NCBI GenBank assembly: GCA_027563935.2
Contig: JANVAS020000222.1
Coordinates: 3,534,001 to 3,598,000 of the forward strand
Length of the DNA: 64,000 bases
Origin: Costus lasius
Lineage: Eukaryota > Streptophyta > Magnoliopsida > Zingiberales > Costaceae
Direction: 5' to 3'
A program made the translations under genes and the position numbers. The notes beneath the pieces were generated by a model. It ran no database searches and was not told where the DNA came from. It worked only from the letters and a program-made list of their open reading frames with translations. Below, piece after piece: positions 1 to 10,603 of this stretch (positions within the stretch are counted from its first letter, which is position 1; every line of letters starts with the position of its first letter).

Positions 1-1429
1 TTGCCGAATGGAAAGGAAAGGAGAGATCTTTGCTTGTTCAAATGTTCTCTCTTGTCGTCCACTCTTTCATCCATGAGAGAGCAAGAGACGAATGCTCAAG
101 TTGGCGACGAGAGAAGGAGAAAACGAGAGATGAGGGCGCCTTTGGCGTGAGCGTGAGTCATGGTCACGTATGTGATCATGCTTTCTAAAAATAGAAAGCC
201 ACTCACTCACTTGCGATCATGGGTTTACCCCATGCGCAAATCCCTCTAAGTTTGAACCATGCGCTCAACCAAATGAGCTGGTTCAAATCCATTTGGTTCA
301 ATAACCAAATAAACCAAGCAATCAGTCCATACCACAATAAACCCTAAGGCTCTTGATCTGACCGTCGATCTCTTGATGCTGTTGATCTGACCGATCTAGC
401 ATCCAATCTCTCGATCAAAGCTTACCGATCTCAAGCCCTAATCAATCAAACATGATTAGACCAGATCTCACTTACAATCAGAGATTAAATCCCTTTAAAC
501 TGAACCCGAACAATTCAGTCCACACGATCTGACTTAAGTAAGCCATATCATCAAATTGTGCGACCCTGAGGGTTTCCTCTAAATGTCGGTAACGATAATT
601 CTCATTATCACGATCAGTGAGGGGTATCTAGCAACACATCACTGTCTCCCAATATAAAGAAAAAAGTCTTCCAAGACTACACCCAAACCATAGCACAAGT
701 GTGAATCAAGTCACAAGGCATGCATATTTCCTTTGCCACTGGATGTTCTTATTGGACAAGCCTGTCAAGCTTGTAACTCCAATATGATGAGCATGATTAG
801 ATCAGATGAACACAGTCACCTGGGTATGGCCATACACTTTCTCAATCATCTCATCCAGGGGGCCCCTTTAGAACATCACACTCCTTAAACAAGGAGACGG
901 CAATCCTATGTCTATCACTAGTGCCCTAACCTGATTCAAGCTCACCATCCAAGATAGTCTATAATCATTATGTTTCAAATGATATTGAACTACCTCAAAA
1001 CAATGACAATCATCATTTAGAAAACACAAGCGATCTCAAGTCAGAGGAAATGTGCCACTTGTCATATTCAAGGAATATTCACATTGTGACAAACAATTGA
1101 ACATCCTAGTAGGGTCTATCCAGTACATCCAATGTACCCATGAGTCTACATCTTATTCCATGCTCAAAGCACCCTATAAGATTAGAACACATATTAGTCT
1201 TGACCATATCAAGGCTGTCTCATGTTCACCAAGATATATCGACTAAGGACTTAACTGCATGTCAGCCTAGCTGAACAGCTTTGAGACATTATTCAGAAGA
1301 ACATATATTGCAGCAGACAATGTAGCTAACTGAATAACAACCATGCCTTTATAAACATAACAGTTTATTACATGATACTGATACATTCCCATAGGCCTCA
1401 AACATTAGCCTTAAGGGCATACCCCAACA
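1..1429 (-). mobile_element. Copia LTR, 5' LTR of element L (cut by window edge)
   Basis: This is a minus-strand LTR of the main copia family of the window. Its minus-strand start, TGTTGGGGTATGCCC, lies at 1415-1429. Base 1 aligns about 270 bases inside the LTR of element A (near 14992), so the U5 end and any body lie left of the window. The stretch near 1360-1395 matches the LTR of element I better than that of A, so it belongs to the same subfamily as I. It abuts a plus-strand LTR fragment of the same family at 1430, so it probably inserted into that LTR. It could instead be a solo LTR; the left end is not visible. Short open frames inside it recur in every LTR copy and are not genes. Confidence 0.9.
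181..198 (-). promoter_or_regulatory. Putative TATA region inside a perfect inverted repeat (LTR of L)
   Basis: The sequence CTTTCTAAAAATAGAAAG has 7-base perfect arms around AAAA. On the minus strand it reads CTATTTTTAG, a weak TATA-like box. Its place in the LTR matches that of the clear TATAAATA box in the LTR of element C, so it is the likely core promoter. This is inferred from position and composition only. Confidence 0.45.
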
Positions 1430-1824
1430 CGAGGGATCGCCCCTATTCTCGTCTTCACCTCTCGACGCCTCTCTCTCGTGTGGTGAGACTTCACGCAAAG
1501 GAGAAGAGGACTTGACAAAGCCAAGAGATCATCTCATCTTCCCTTCAAGCGATCAGGAGACTTGGAGATCCTTGCTAGCACAAGGAGCGACAAGGAGAAA
1601 GCCGTTTCTCATCTTGTGTGCGTCACCTTTGGAGGAGAGCCGCTCGCCCTCTTGCTTCCAAGATGCCATCCAAGAAATGGCAATGGTATGATCCTTGTGT
1701 TGATCTATACAAATTGTTAAGTTGATCTATGTTCATACATGCGATCTTAGGAAACCCTAGATTCCGCCCATGCAATTTTTTATATGCGCATGATTAGGGT
1801 TTCGCCCCCTTTAGGGAACTTTCA
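1430..1824 (+). mobile_element. Plus-strand copia LTR fragment (element D2, 3' LTR end)
   Basis: These 395 bases align with the last part of the LTR at 2501-4127, including the run ending in CTTTCA. They are therefore the R/U5 end of a plus-strand LTR of the same family. The fragment is cut on its left by LTR L and joins reverse-transcriptase coding sequence at 1825. The likely history is that D2 inserted into element D (candidate TSD CTATC at 1825-1829) and L later inserted into the LTR of D2. The matching flank of D2 lies outside the window, so the TSD cannot be confirmed. Confidence 0.75.
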
Positions 1825-2480
1825 CTATCATGTATGCAATGTTATGTACTCGCCCAGACGTCACTTATGGGTTAAGCGTGACCAGTCGGTTCCAAAGTAA
1901 TCCAGGGAAGGCACACTGGATTGCGGTCAAGAACATTTTGAAATATCTTCGGAGAACCAAAGATATGTTCTTGATTTATGGAGGTCAGGAAGAACTCAGT
2001 ATTGAAGGATATACTGACGCTTCATTCCAATCTGACCAAGATGATTTCCGATCGCAGTCAGGCTATGTTTTTAGCTTGAATGGAGGAGCAGTGGTGTGGA
2101 AGAGTTTCAAACAATCAATTGTTGCTGATTCCACAATAGAAGCCGAGTATGTTGCAGCCTCAGAAGCATCAAAGGAGGCAGTGTGGATTTGTAAGTTCAT
2201 TCAAGAACTTGGTGTTGTTCCTTCGAGTGCAGATCCATTGGTTATCTTCTGTGATAACCCTGGAGCGATTGCACATGCAAAGGAACCACAGTCACACCAG
2301 AAGTCCAAGCACATACAGAGAAGGTTTCATTTGATCCGTGAGATCATAGATCGAGGAGAGATTAAGATCTGCAAGGTACACACAGATGACAATCTAGCTG
2401 ACCCGCTTACAAAGCCTCTGGCACAGCAGAAGCATGAAAAGCACTGTAATAATATGGGTTTGAGATTTCTCAACCATTAG
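1825..2480 (+). pseudogene. pol: Copia pol 3' part: reverse transcriptase end plus RNase H (element D)
   Basis: The open frame from 1830 to the TAG at 2478 starts inside the reverse transcriptase at the conserved stretch MYAMLCTRPDV. It then covers the connection region and the complete RNase H, with acidic residues in GYTDASF, in the Glu of TIEAEYVA and in IFCDN. It ends in the family C-terminus GLRFLNH. Everything upstream (gag, protease, integrase, RT catalytic core) is missing because D2 interrupts it. The remaining frame has no stop. It is followed by a polypurine tract and 3' LTR, which shows it belongs to the LTR at 2501. Confidence 0.92.
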
Positions 2481-2486
2481 TTTAAG

Positions 2487-2500
2487 TGCAAGTGGGAGAT
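2487..2500 (+). other. Polypurine tract of element D
   Basis: The purine-rich run GCAAGTGGGAGAT lies directly before the LTR start TGTTGGGG. It is the plus-strand priming site for reverse transcription. The same run precedes the 3' LTR of A, B, E and I on the minus strand and, with small changes, that of C. Confidence 0.85.
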
Positions 2501-4127
2501 TGTTGGGGTATGCCCTTAAGGCTAATGTTTGAGGCCTTGGGCTATTATCAGTATCTTGTATAAACTATGTATATGTTTATAAAGGCAATTGTTGTTATTC
2601 AGATTGTTGCATTATTTGCTGCTGTATGTATACCTTTGAGTAATGTCTCAATGATGTTTAGCTTTGCTGACATTCAGAGTTGTCCTTAGTCGAGATATCT
2701 TGGTGAACATGAGACAGCCTTGATATGATTGAGACTAATATGTGTTCTGATCTTATAGGGTGCTTCGAGCATGGAATAAGATTTAGACACATAGGTGCAT
2801 TTGATGTACTAGACTGACCCTACTTAGGATATTCAATTGTTTGTCACAATGTGAATAAATCCTTATAAGCAAGCAAGTGGTATATTCCCTTTGACTTGAG
2901 ATCACTTGTGTTTCTATGTGATGATTGACATTGTCTTGAGGTAGTTCAATATCATTTGAAAGATAATGGTTAAGGATTATCTTGGATAGTGGGCATGAAT
3001 CATGTTAGGACACTAGTGATAGATATAGGATTGCCTCTCCTAGTTGGAGTGTGATGTTCTAAAGGGGCCCCCTGGATGAGATGGTTGAGAAAGTGTATGG
3101 CCATACCCAGATGACTATGTTCATCTGATCTAACCATTCTCATCGTGTTGGAATTACAGGCTTGACATGCTTGTCCAACGAGAACATCCAGTGGCAAAGG
3201 GAACATGTATACTGAGTGAATTGGATTCACACTTGTGCTGTGGTTTAGGAGTAGTCTTGGAAGACTCTTTCCTTCATATTGGGAGACAGTGATGTGTTGC
3301 TAGATACCCCTCTCTGATCGTGATAACGTAAGTTATCGTTACCGACATTGAAGGAAACCCTCAGGGTCGCACAATTTGATGATATTGCTTACTTATGTCA
3401 GATCGTGTAGACTGGAATTATTCTAGTTCAGTTTAAAGCAATTTAAACTCTGATCGGAAGTAAGATCTAGTCTGATCATGTTTGATTGATTAGGACATAT
3501 GATCAGTAAGCTTCGATCGGGAAAATTGATGCTTGATCGTAGAGATCAAGAGGTTCATTGAGATGTGTGGTTAGATCTTGAACCATGAGGTTCAAAGAGA
3601 TCAAGACCATGGCTGGTTCGATTTGGTCCTTGAACCAAATGGAATTGAACCGGTTCACTTAAGTGAACGCATGGTTCAAAGGGGAGAGGAGTTTCGATGG
3701 CTTCATGGGGAGTTAAACACTTACTATATTTGGAAGCCGATTTTTCTCTTGAGAAACATCCCACGTTTTCGAACGTATGAACGCCCCTCTCGCCCCTTGC
3801 TCCTCTCGGGTTTTTGGTTCGTCTTCACGCCAAGAGAGGGAGTAGTGCGGCCAGCAAGAAGAGGACATCTCCTCACACGATCATAGACTCTTTGGATCTT
3901 TGCTAGCACAAGGATTACAAGGAAGAAGCGAAAATCCATCTTGTGTGTGATTCCTTTGGAGAAGAGCCGCTCGCCCTTTTTCTTCCAAGCCGCCTCTCAT
4001 GGCCATGGTAACATCCTCACTTGTTCTATACAAGTCTTCATATGTTGATCATATGTTTAAGTCATTCGATTTTGGACCTAGTCATGCAAAAAATTTTATA
4101 TGCGTATGTGACCTAGGGTTACTTTCA
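2501..4127 (+). mobile_element. 3' LTR of copia element D
   Basis: This complete LTR of 1627 bases starts TGTTGGGGTATGCC and ends GGGTTACTTTCA. It is the only complete plus-strand copy of the main family; all others lie on the minus strand. It has diverged clearly from the A, B, E and I LTRs, most in its last 500 bases, so it is an older or different subfamily. The 12-base palindrome GTATGGCCATAC is at 3095-3106. A splice-donor-like ATGGTAAC is at 4005-4012. It is followed at 4128 by leader sequence of element C, so D seems to have inserted into the 5' end of C (candidate TSD GATCA at 4128-4132). Confidence 0.9.
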
Positions 4128-4968
4128 GATCAGATTAGTGGTCGGCCTAGTTAGGTCTTGTCTTTGGGGCTTGAGTCCTAGGTCAAGAGTTGAACCACCT
4201 TTTAGGCATGAGTTGGTTCAATGTCTTGAATAGGCTATGATCACATCATTCTTTTACTGTTTTCAAACATATCTGGTAAAGCATGCCTGTGTTGTTTTAT
4301 CGTTATGTTATCACTATAGGAATGCATGCCTATAATGCTAGACATAAGATAAAACTGATGAGACTTCAAAAACCCTCATAAATAAATATCAAGTCTAGTA
4401 GCCTTCTAACGCATAGCCCTCACTAAGCTATCGATCAGTGGTGTTGTGAACTGTTTTCCACCCTAGTGGGACACACCCACTTATCTTTAGAAAGTGCATG
4501 TTGGCAATGGTTTCCCTAGTCCGTTTTAATCGGGCGCGCCTTCGCAAGGAAACTCGTTGGCCCTAGGCATAACGGTTAGGAATGCACTTGACTAGAAGTT
4601 CATATGTGCTGGGCACATGATGAAAGTCTAGAGGCATCGTTGAGAGGTTAGAGTTTCATGTTGTATCCAGCCCTCGCTGGACATGAAATGCCTAGACTAT
4701 CTCAATAAGGGGAATTGCTTGGAGCAATCGGCCGGTGAGCCCACCTTATGAAGCATGGGTTACTTTGTGCATCTCATCCCACCCTCGTGGGACGCGAAGC
4801 CTCATGTGGAATAAGGATCCCATCTCACTAGGAGGTCTTAAACTTCCCGATTGACTTTGTGGGTTGTCAATTCGATTAAAATAGTGGGAGCCATAATCAT
4901 TTAAAACAACTCTAGTTTAAATGATTTGAAGTAGTACTAATCTGCTGTTTCTTGACTGTTGTAGAACA
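4128..4968 (+). other. 5' leader of copia element C, primer site lost
   Basis: This noncoding stretch runs from the end of LTR D to the gag ATG of C. No TGGTATCAGAGC-type primer site and no 5' LTR of C are visible, so the D insertion, or a deletion with it, has separated them. The end of the stretch is pyrimidine-rich and closes with TTGTAG at 4959-4964, four bases before the ATG. It looks like an intron acceptor and matches the place of the acceptor in elements A, B, E and I. I see no gene in it. Confidence 0.6.
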
Positions 4969-5460
4969 ATGGCAACGAACAATAGCGGTTGGTCACTGTG
5001 ATCTATCCTTGAGAAGGACAAGTTGGTTGGATCCAACTTGATGGATTGGTATATGAACTTGAGAATTGTGCTCAAGCTCGAGAGAAAGCTCTATGTCCTT
5101 GAGCAGCCCATTCCTGAACCACTTCCATGCTCGGCCTCAGCGGCTGAGAGGGATGCTTATGATAACCATCAGGCTGATACTTTGGAGGTTGCACAATTGA
5201 TGCTAACCAACATGTCGCCCGAGCTTCAAGGGCAATATGAATTGAAGAGTGCCTCTGAGATTATTACTAATCTAAGATAAATATTTAATGAATTTGTTAG
5301 GCTCAATCCTCCTAAAGTTAATATTCAGTGTGTTGAGCCAAAAGGCTTGACCAAGGAACTGAAATTAAAGATGGAATGGATCAGGAACAATAAGTGCTAT
5401 TCATGTGGAGGGCCACCTCACATGTCGAAGGACATGGTGCGACTTCAGAGTGAGAAGTAG
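4969..5460 (+). pseudogene. gag: Decayed copia gag (element C)
   Basis: The start MATNNSGWSL is stopped at once by TGA (4999-5001). In the same frame the following stretch (VGSNLMDWYMNLRIVLKLER...) is a recognisable copia Gag N-terminus, related to but distinct from the Gag of A and B. The frame stops at 5278-5280. The middle of Gag is much shorter than in A, so about a hundred residues seem to be lost. A broken zinc knuckle, CYSCGGPPHMSKD, follows near 5398-5437. Its last cysteine is missing, probably by a frameshift. A further TAG closes the region at 5458-5460. It is not functional. Confidence 0.85.
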
Positions 5461-8400
5461 AGAGGTAAGGCTTCATCTTCAAGCTCAGGTATTTATGCTA
5501 TAGAAGTCAACCTTTCTACTTCTATGACATGGGTATTGGATACCGCATGTGGAGCTCATATTTGTACAAATATGTAGGGGCTCAAGAAAAGTAGATCAGT
5601 GCGGCCTGGAGAGATTGACCTATGAGTTGGAAACGGGGCATAGGTTGCTGCTATTGCTGTAGGAGTTCTGACTCTCTCCCTGCCATCTGGACTTCAGTTA
5701 GAGTTAGAAAATTGCTATTATGTACCTTCACTTACTAAGAACATTGTATCCATTCCTTGCTTGGCAAAGAATGGATGTAAGTTTGAATAAATAAGAACTC
5801 TTCTTCTTTTTCATTTGCAAGTATGTTCTATGGGAAGGGTACTTTGTGCAATGGTCTATATGTGTTAGACATGGATAACTCTATTTGCAACATAAATAAT
5901 AAAAGGACCAAACTGAGTGGTTCAGTTGGTGCTTTCCTATGGCATTGTCGATTAGCCCATATAAACAAGAATCGCATTCAACAACTCCATGCAAATGGGT
6001 TGTTAGATTCAAGTTCCTTGGAGGAATTTGATACATGTGAGCCTTGTTTGTTAGGGAAGATGACAAAGGCGCCTTTCACCAAGACTAGTGAAAGGGCAGG
6101 AGGTTTGTTGGATCTCATACATAGTGATGTGTGTGGGCCATTCAATAAGCAAGCCAGAGGAGGCCACAACTACTTCATCACATTTACTGATGATTTCAGT
6201 AGATATGGTTATGTCTACCTGATGAGACATAAGTCTGAATCGTTTGAGAAATTCAAATAATTCAGACATGAAGTAGAGAACCAGCTTGGTAGATCCATTA
6301 AGGCTCTTCGATCAGATCGTGGTGGAGAGTACCTGAGTGGTGAGTTTCTTGACTATCTGAGAGAGTGTGGGATTTTATCCCAACTCACTCCACCTGGAAC
6401 ACCCCAATGGAATTGTGTGTCTGAAAGGAGAAATCGAACTTTGTTGGACATGGTTCAATGTATGATGAGTCATGCAACTCTACCTCCCTCATTCTGGGGA
6501 CATGTACTAGAGACAGCTTCTCTAATACTGAATAACGTTCCATCTAAGAATGTCTCAAAGATTCCATACGAAGTATGGAGTGGGAGACACCCTAACCTAT
6601 CTTTTATCAAGATCTGGGGATGTAAGGCTTATGTCAAGCGTCACGATTCTAGCAAGCTAGAACCTAGATATGATAAATGTGTGTTTGTGGGGGTACCCTA
6701 AGGAAACTAAGGGTTACTACTTCTATGTTCCCACCGAGAACAAAGTTTTTGTTGCTCGGGGTACTGTCTTTCTAGAGAAAGAATTTCTCATGAAAGAAGT
6801 TAGTGGGAGGAAGTTTGACTTGGATAAGGTCCAAGTGCAACCACAAGACACAGAGATGGAACCTGAGCCACCTGCACCGGTTGCTGGGCAACCTGAGGCC
6901 TAGGCACAGGCCCCACGTAGGTCTAGGAGGATTCATTGTGCACCTGAGAGGTATGGGTCGCTGCCGACCCAACACGACGGGATCTTCATCATTGAGGATG
7001 AACCCAGTACTTATGATGAGGCGGTTAGTGAACCGGACTCCGAGAGATGGCTGGAGGCCATGAGATTCGAGATGGATTTCATGTCAACTAACCAAGTCTG
7101 GGATTTGGTTGAGCTACCTGATGGGGTAAAGCCCATAGGGTGTAAATGGGTCTTCAAGAGGAAGACAGACATGGATGGCAACATAGTTACCTATAAAGGT
7201 AGACTAGTGGCTAAGGGATTCAAGCAAATCCATGGGGTGGATTATGATGAAACCTTCTTGCCAGTTGCCATGTTCAAATCCATTCGGATTCTGCTTGCTA
7301 TAGCTGCATATCATGATTACGAGATATGGCAGATGGATCTAAAAATAGCTTTCCTTAATGGGATGCTGACTGAGGATGTGTATATGACACAACCTGATGG
7401 CTTCATCCATCCTGCAGAGGCCAATAAGTTCTGCAGGCTAAAGAGATCCATCTATGGATTAAAGCAAGCATCTCGAAGTTGGAATCTTCGATTTGATGAA
7501 GCTGTGAGAGATTATGGCTTTATCAAAAGCGAAGATGACGCCTGTGTATACAGAAAATTTAGTGGGAGCTTGGTGACTTTTCTGGTCTTGTATGTCGATA
7601 ACATACTGCTCATCAGGAACGACATTCGTAGTCTTCAAGCTGTGAAGACATGGTTAGGGAAGTGTTTCGAGATGAAGGACTTAGGGGAGGACGCCTATAT
7701 CCTAGGCGTGAGGATCTACAGGGATAGATCCAAGAGGCTCCTAGCCCTTAGTCAAAGTACTTACATTGATAAGGTCCTGGAGAGGTTTAGCTTGGAGCAA
7801 TCCAAGAAAGGGTACCTTCCAGTGAGACATGGCCTTACTCTCTCAAAGAGCCAGTGTCCCACCACACAGGCTGAGAAGGATGACATGAGTCGAGTGCCAT
7901 ATGCTTCGGTAGTGGGATCGATCATGTATGCAATGTTGTGTACTAGACCAGATGTGGCTTATGCTGTGAGCATAACCAGCCGATACCAATCCAATCCTGG
8001 ATTATAGCACTGGGTGGCTGTAAAGAACATCCTAAAGTATCTGAGAAGAACTAAGGATTTGTTCCTAGTCTATGAGGGACAGGAAGAACTCAGTATGCAG
8101 GGCTACACTGATGCGTCTTTCTAGTCTGACCTTGACGACTTCAGATCGCAGGCCGACTATGTGTTCAAGATGAATGGAGGCGCTGTATGCTAGAAGAGCT
8201 TCAAGCAATCCACCATAGCTGATTCTACAACCGAGGCTGAGTATGTGGCCGATTCTGAGGCAGCCAAAGAAGCTGTTTGGATAAGGAAGTTCATTTCTGA
8301 ACTTCAGGTGGTTCCCAGTGCAGTGGATCCCATTGAAATCTACTGTGATAACAATGAAACAATTGCACAAGCCAAGGAACCTTGGTCTCATCAAAAATCC

Positions 8401-8574
8401 AAACACATACTCAGGAGATTTCACCTGATCAGAGAGATCATCGACAGAGGTGATGTCAAGATTAGCAGAGTTGATACAGAGAACAATCTGGCAGACCCAT
8501 TGACCAAGGCTTTGGCGCAGCAGAAGCATGATGGTCACGCTAGAGATATGAGGTTGAGATTTCTCAACCTCTAG
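5461..8574 (+). pseudogene. pol: Decayed copia pol: protease, integrase, RT, RNase H (element C)
   Basis: Domains are in copia order. The protease has WVLDTACGAHIC near 5530-5567. The integrase zinc region has WHCRLAHINKNR and CEPCLLGK (5940-6060). The integrase core has HSDVCGPF, SDRGGEYLS and an NCVSERRNR stretch. The reverse transcriptase has CKWVFKRKTDMDGN and DLKIAFLNGM, but its active site reads YVDN instead of YVDD (near 7592-7603). RNase H ends RLRFLNL at 8574. Stops or shifts include TAG 5575-5577, several near 5625-5645 and 5789-5793, TAA 6258-6260, a frameshift near 6690, TAG 6901-6903, TAG 8005-8007, and TAGs near 8122 and 8189. The longest clean piece is 7060-8007. With the changed catalytic residue this copy cannot be autonomous. 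It is the most decayed pol in the window. Confidence 0.93.
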
Positions 8575-8577
8575 GTC

Positions 8578-8595
8578 TTAGTGCAAGTGGGAGAT
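8578..8595 (+). other. Polypurine tract of element C
   Basis: The run GTGCAAGTGGGAGAT sits between the RNase H stop and the start of the 3' LTR. It matches the tract of the main family, although the two LTR families have diverged strongly. Confidence 0.75.
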
Positions 8596-9796
8596 TATTG
8601 GTGTATATGCCCTAGGACCAAGTTTTAGTCCATTATTTGTACTACTTGACATTGATATTTATATATCATTACTGGCATTGTCGTTATCAATGTTTGTTTA
8701 CATCTGTGTTTGTGTACCTAGATGATAATGTCCCTAGAGACAGATTGGATCTGTGCTCAAACTATTGTCCCAGTCAATGTATCTTAGTGGATACGGGACA
8801 GCTATTATACTTATGAGACTGGTAAATGGGCTAGTTAGGCACGAGGTGCTAACGCAGACATATGGGTATATCAGTGGTGGATATACAGGACCGACCCGCT
8901 GTGAGGCAATAACTTGGTGTCACGAGTTATTCTCACAAGTGATAGGAGATATATTGATCCCTTGACTTGAGGTCATTGGCCATTCTATATGGTTAGGGAT
9001 ATGCTTTGATACAACCTCACACCTTGCCGTAGTTGGGAGGTAATAACAGTTGTCATTGGGCATGTCACGACCCATATGAGAAGGTCAATGCACAGACATA
9101 GGATTTGCCCCTTCCTAAGGGAAGCTTGATATCCATGGAGCTCCTCTATGGTTCTATGACTGAAAGTGTATGGCCATACCCAGGTTAGACCTGATTTAGT
9201 CATAGCCATGAGATTGGATAAAAACAAGTGGTGACACACTTGGCCAATCGGATATCAGTTCGGAAAAGAGACTGTAATGCATCTGTACCTGGTTGCGATG
9301 ATGAGGATATCGATGTCGATATCCATTCCGATGACTTGGGTAGCAGCGATGCACTGCTAGGTGCCACTCACTGCTTGTGGTGACTTTAGGTCAGCACTGC
9401 TAATATCAAAGGAACCTACAGAGTCGCACACCATGATACTCGAGTTCTCGTATTGATCGGGAAGCCTTATGATCGAGTTATTTGATAACTCGGATCTATT
9501 TTGGAGATTTCATCAGCGCCAATGGGCCTGATGAGATGGAAGAAATTTATTAGAGCCAACTTCCATTTATGGCATATTAACCATAGTTAGCCTAATTTGA
9601 CCTTGGGTTAAATCGGATTAGATCCAAGGGCTTGGTTAACATGCATAATAGACCTTGGGCTGGGCCCATTGTAAAGTTGGGCTTACTGGGCTTAAGGAGA
9701 GGGAGATAGTAGGCGTGTGATTAACCCTGGTTAGACTAGGGTTAACGCCTATGATGTAAAATTAATCATATAAGGGTTAATTAATTAATTAATTAG

Positions 9797-9943
9797 AATC
9801 CTAATTGGATTAGGACTAATTGTTTAATTAATTAATTAGAATCCTAATTGGATTAGGATTTAATTGTTTAAATAATTGGAATCCTAATTGGATTAGGATT
9901 TAATTGTTTAAATAATTAATTAGAGTCCTAATTGGATTAGGAC
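9797..9943 (+). repeat. Four tandem AT-rich inverted-repeat units in LTR C
   Basis: The unit AATCCTAATTGGATTAGGA occurs at 9797, 9840, 9880 and 9924 with small changes, spaced 40-44 bases apart and joined by TTAATTAATT-type spacers. Each unit is an inverted repeat with 9-base arms around TGG. It lies about 100 bases upstream of the TATA box of the same LTR, a position suited to an enhancer or a binding-site array, but no function is shown. Confidence 0.85.
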
Positions 9944-10023
9944 TTGATTAATTTGGCATGTTCTCCTATATCCTCTCTTAGCCGCCCACTTTGGTTTAAT
10001 TGTGGCCACTCATTGCCGCCCAA

Positions 10024-10043
10024 GGTCTCTATAAATAGAGACC
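10024..10043 (+). promoter_or_regulatory. TATA box inside a perfect inverted repeat (LTR of C)
   Basis: GGTCTCTATAAATAGAGACC contains the canonical plant TATA box TATAAATA flanked by perfect 9-base arms. It is the best core-promoter candidate of the window. Transcription of C would start about 30 bases downstream, near 10060-10070. A donor-like AAGGTATTT follows at 10404. Confidence 0.75.
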
Positions 10044-10559
10044 CTAGCCGCCCCTCTTGAGATACAATTTCTCTAAGAGGTGTGAGCAACATCAAGGGGC
10101 GAGAGTGCAAGGGAGTGGCGCATCTTCCATCAAACTAGCCGCAAGTGATCTTTCTCTTCTCCTTCTTCTCTTGGCACAAGAAGGACTTGGAAGATTGGCG
10201 GCTCTCCTCCTTCTCCTCATCTTCTTTTTTGGCGCTTCATCCTTGGCGGTCGCGCAAGGCTTGAAGAAGGTGACAAAGGCTTGGATCTTCTTCCCGAGGC
10301 TAGCACCGGGCGTGGAAGAAGAGGACTCGAGGTGCTCCGTGTGTGTGAGACTGCAGAGGGCGCACGCTTGGGCGCCTGCTTCGACATCAGCATCGCCTTG
10401 CTCAAGGTATTTTCTATCTCATCGTGTCGACTCTTTCGCATGCGATCTTCACTGGGTTTTTGGGACTGGCCTGTTTCGGGGATATTAGTTCCGCTGCGCA
10501 ATGTATTTGTGTAATATCTATCTCTGAAAATTGTAAAATATCCCCGGGGTTTCCCAACA

Positions 10560-10603
10560 CTTTGAACTCATGTGCGACGACAGTGATTATGCAGTGGGAG
10601 TAG
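10560..10603 (+). pseudogene. pol: Gypsy pol fragment: RT/RNase H junction (element G, left piece)
   Basis: These 44 bases translate to FELMCDDSDYAVGV, the conserved start of the gypsy RNase H domain with its first catalytic Asp. The frame continues after the TSD copy at 28783 into VLGQKKDKK. The piece lies between the end of LTR C and the start of element B. The upstream RT of G must lie left of the window, beyond C. Confidence 0.9.

Larger units (their letters stand above)
8596..10559 (+). mobile_element. 3' LTR of copia element C
   Basis: This is an LTR of 1964 bases. Its start TATTGG is presumably a mutated TGTTGG, and it ends TTTCCCAACA; the ends form a short inverted repeat. It differs from the main family but shares islands with it: the start TATGCCCTA, the 20-base stretch AAGTGTATGGCCATACCCAG near 9164-9183, and GTCGCACA near 9422. 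It is followed by the gypsy coding sequence of G (candidate TSD CTTTG at 10560-10564), so C is inserted in G. Its partner 5' LTR is not in the window. Open frames inside it (for example 10057-10488) are low-complexity LTR sequence, not genes. Confidence 0.85.

Noticed and set aside
10057..10514. Overlapping frames of 77-143 residues in LTR C
   Set aside because: They fall just after the TATA box in the transcribed LTR part, have biased Leu/Ser composition and no domain, and overlap each other on both strands.
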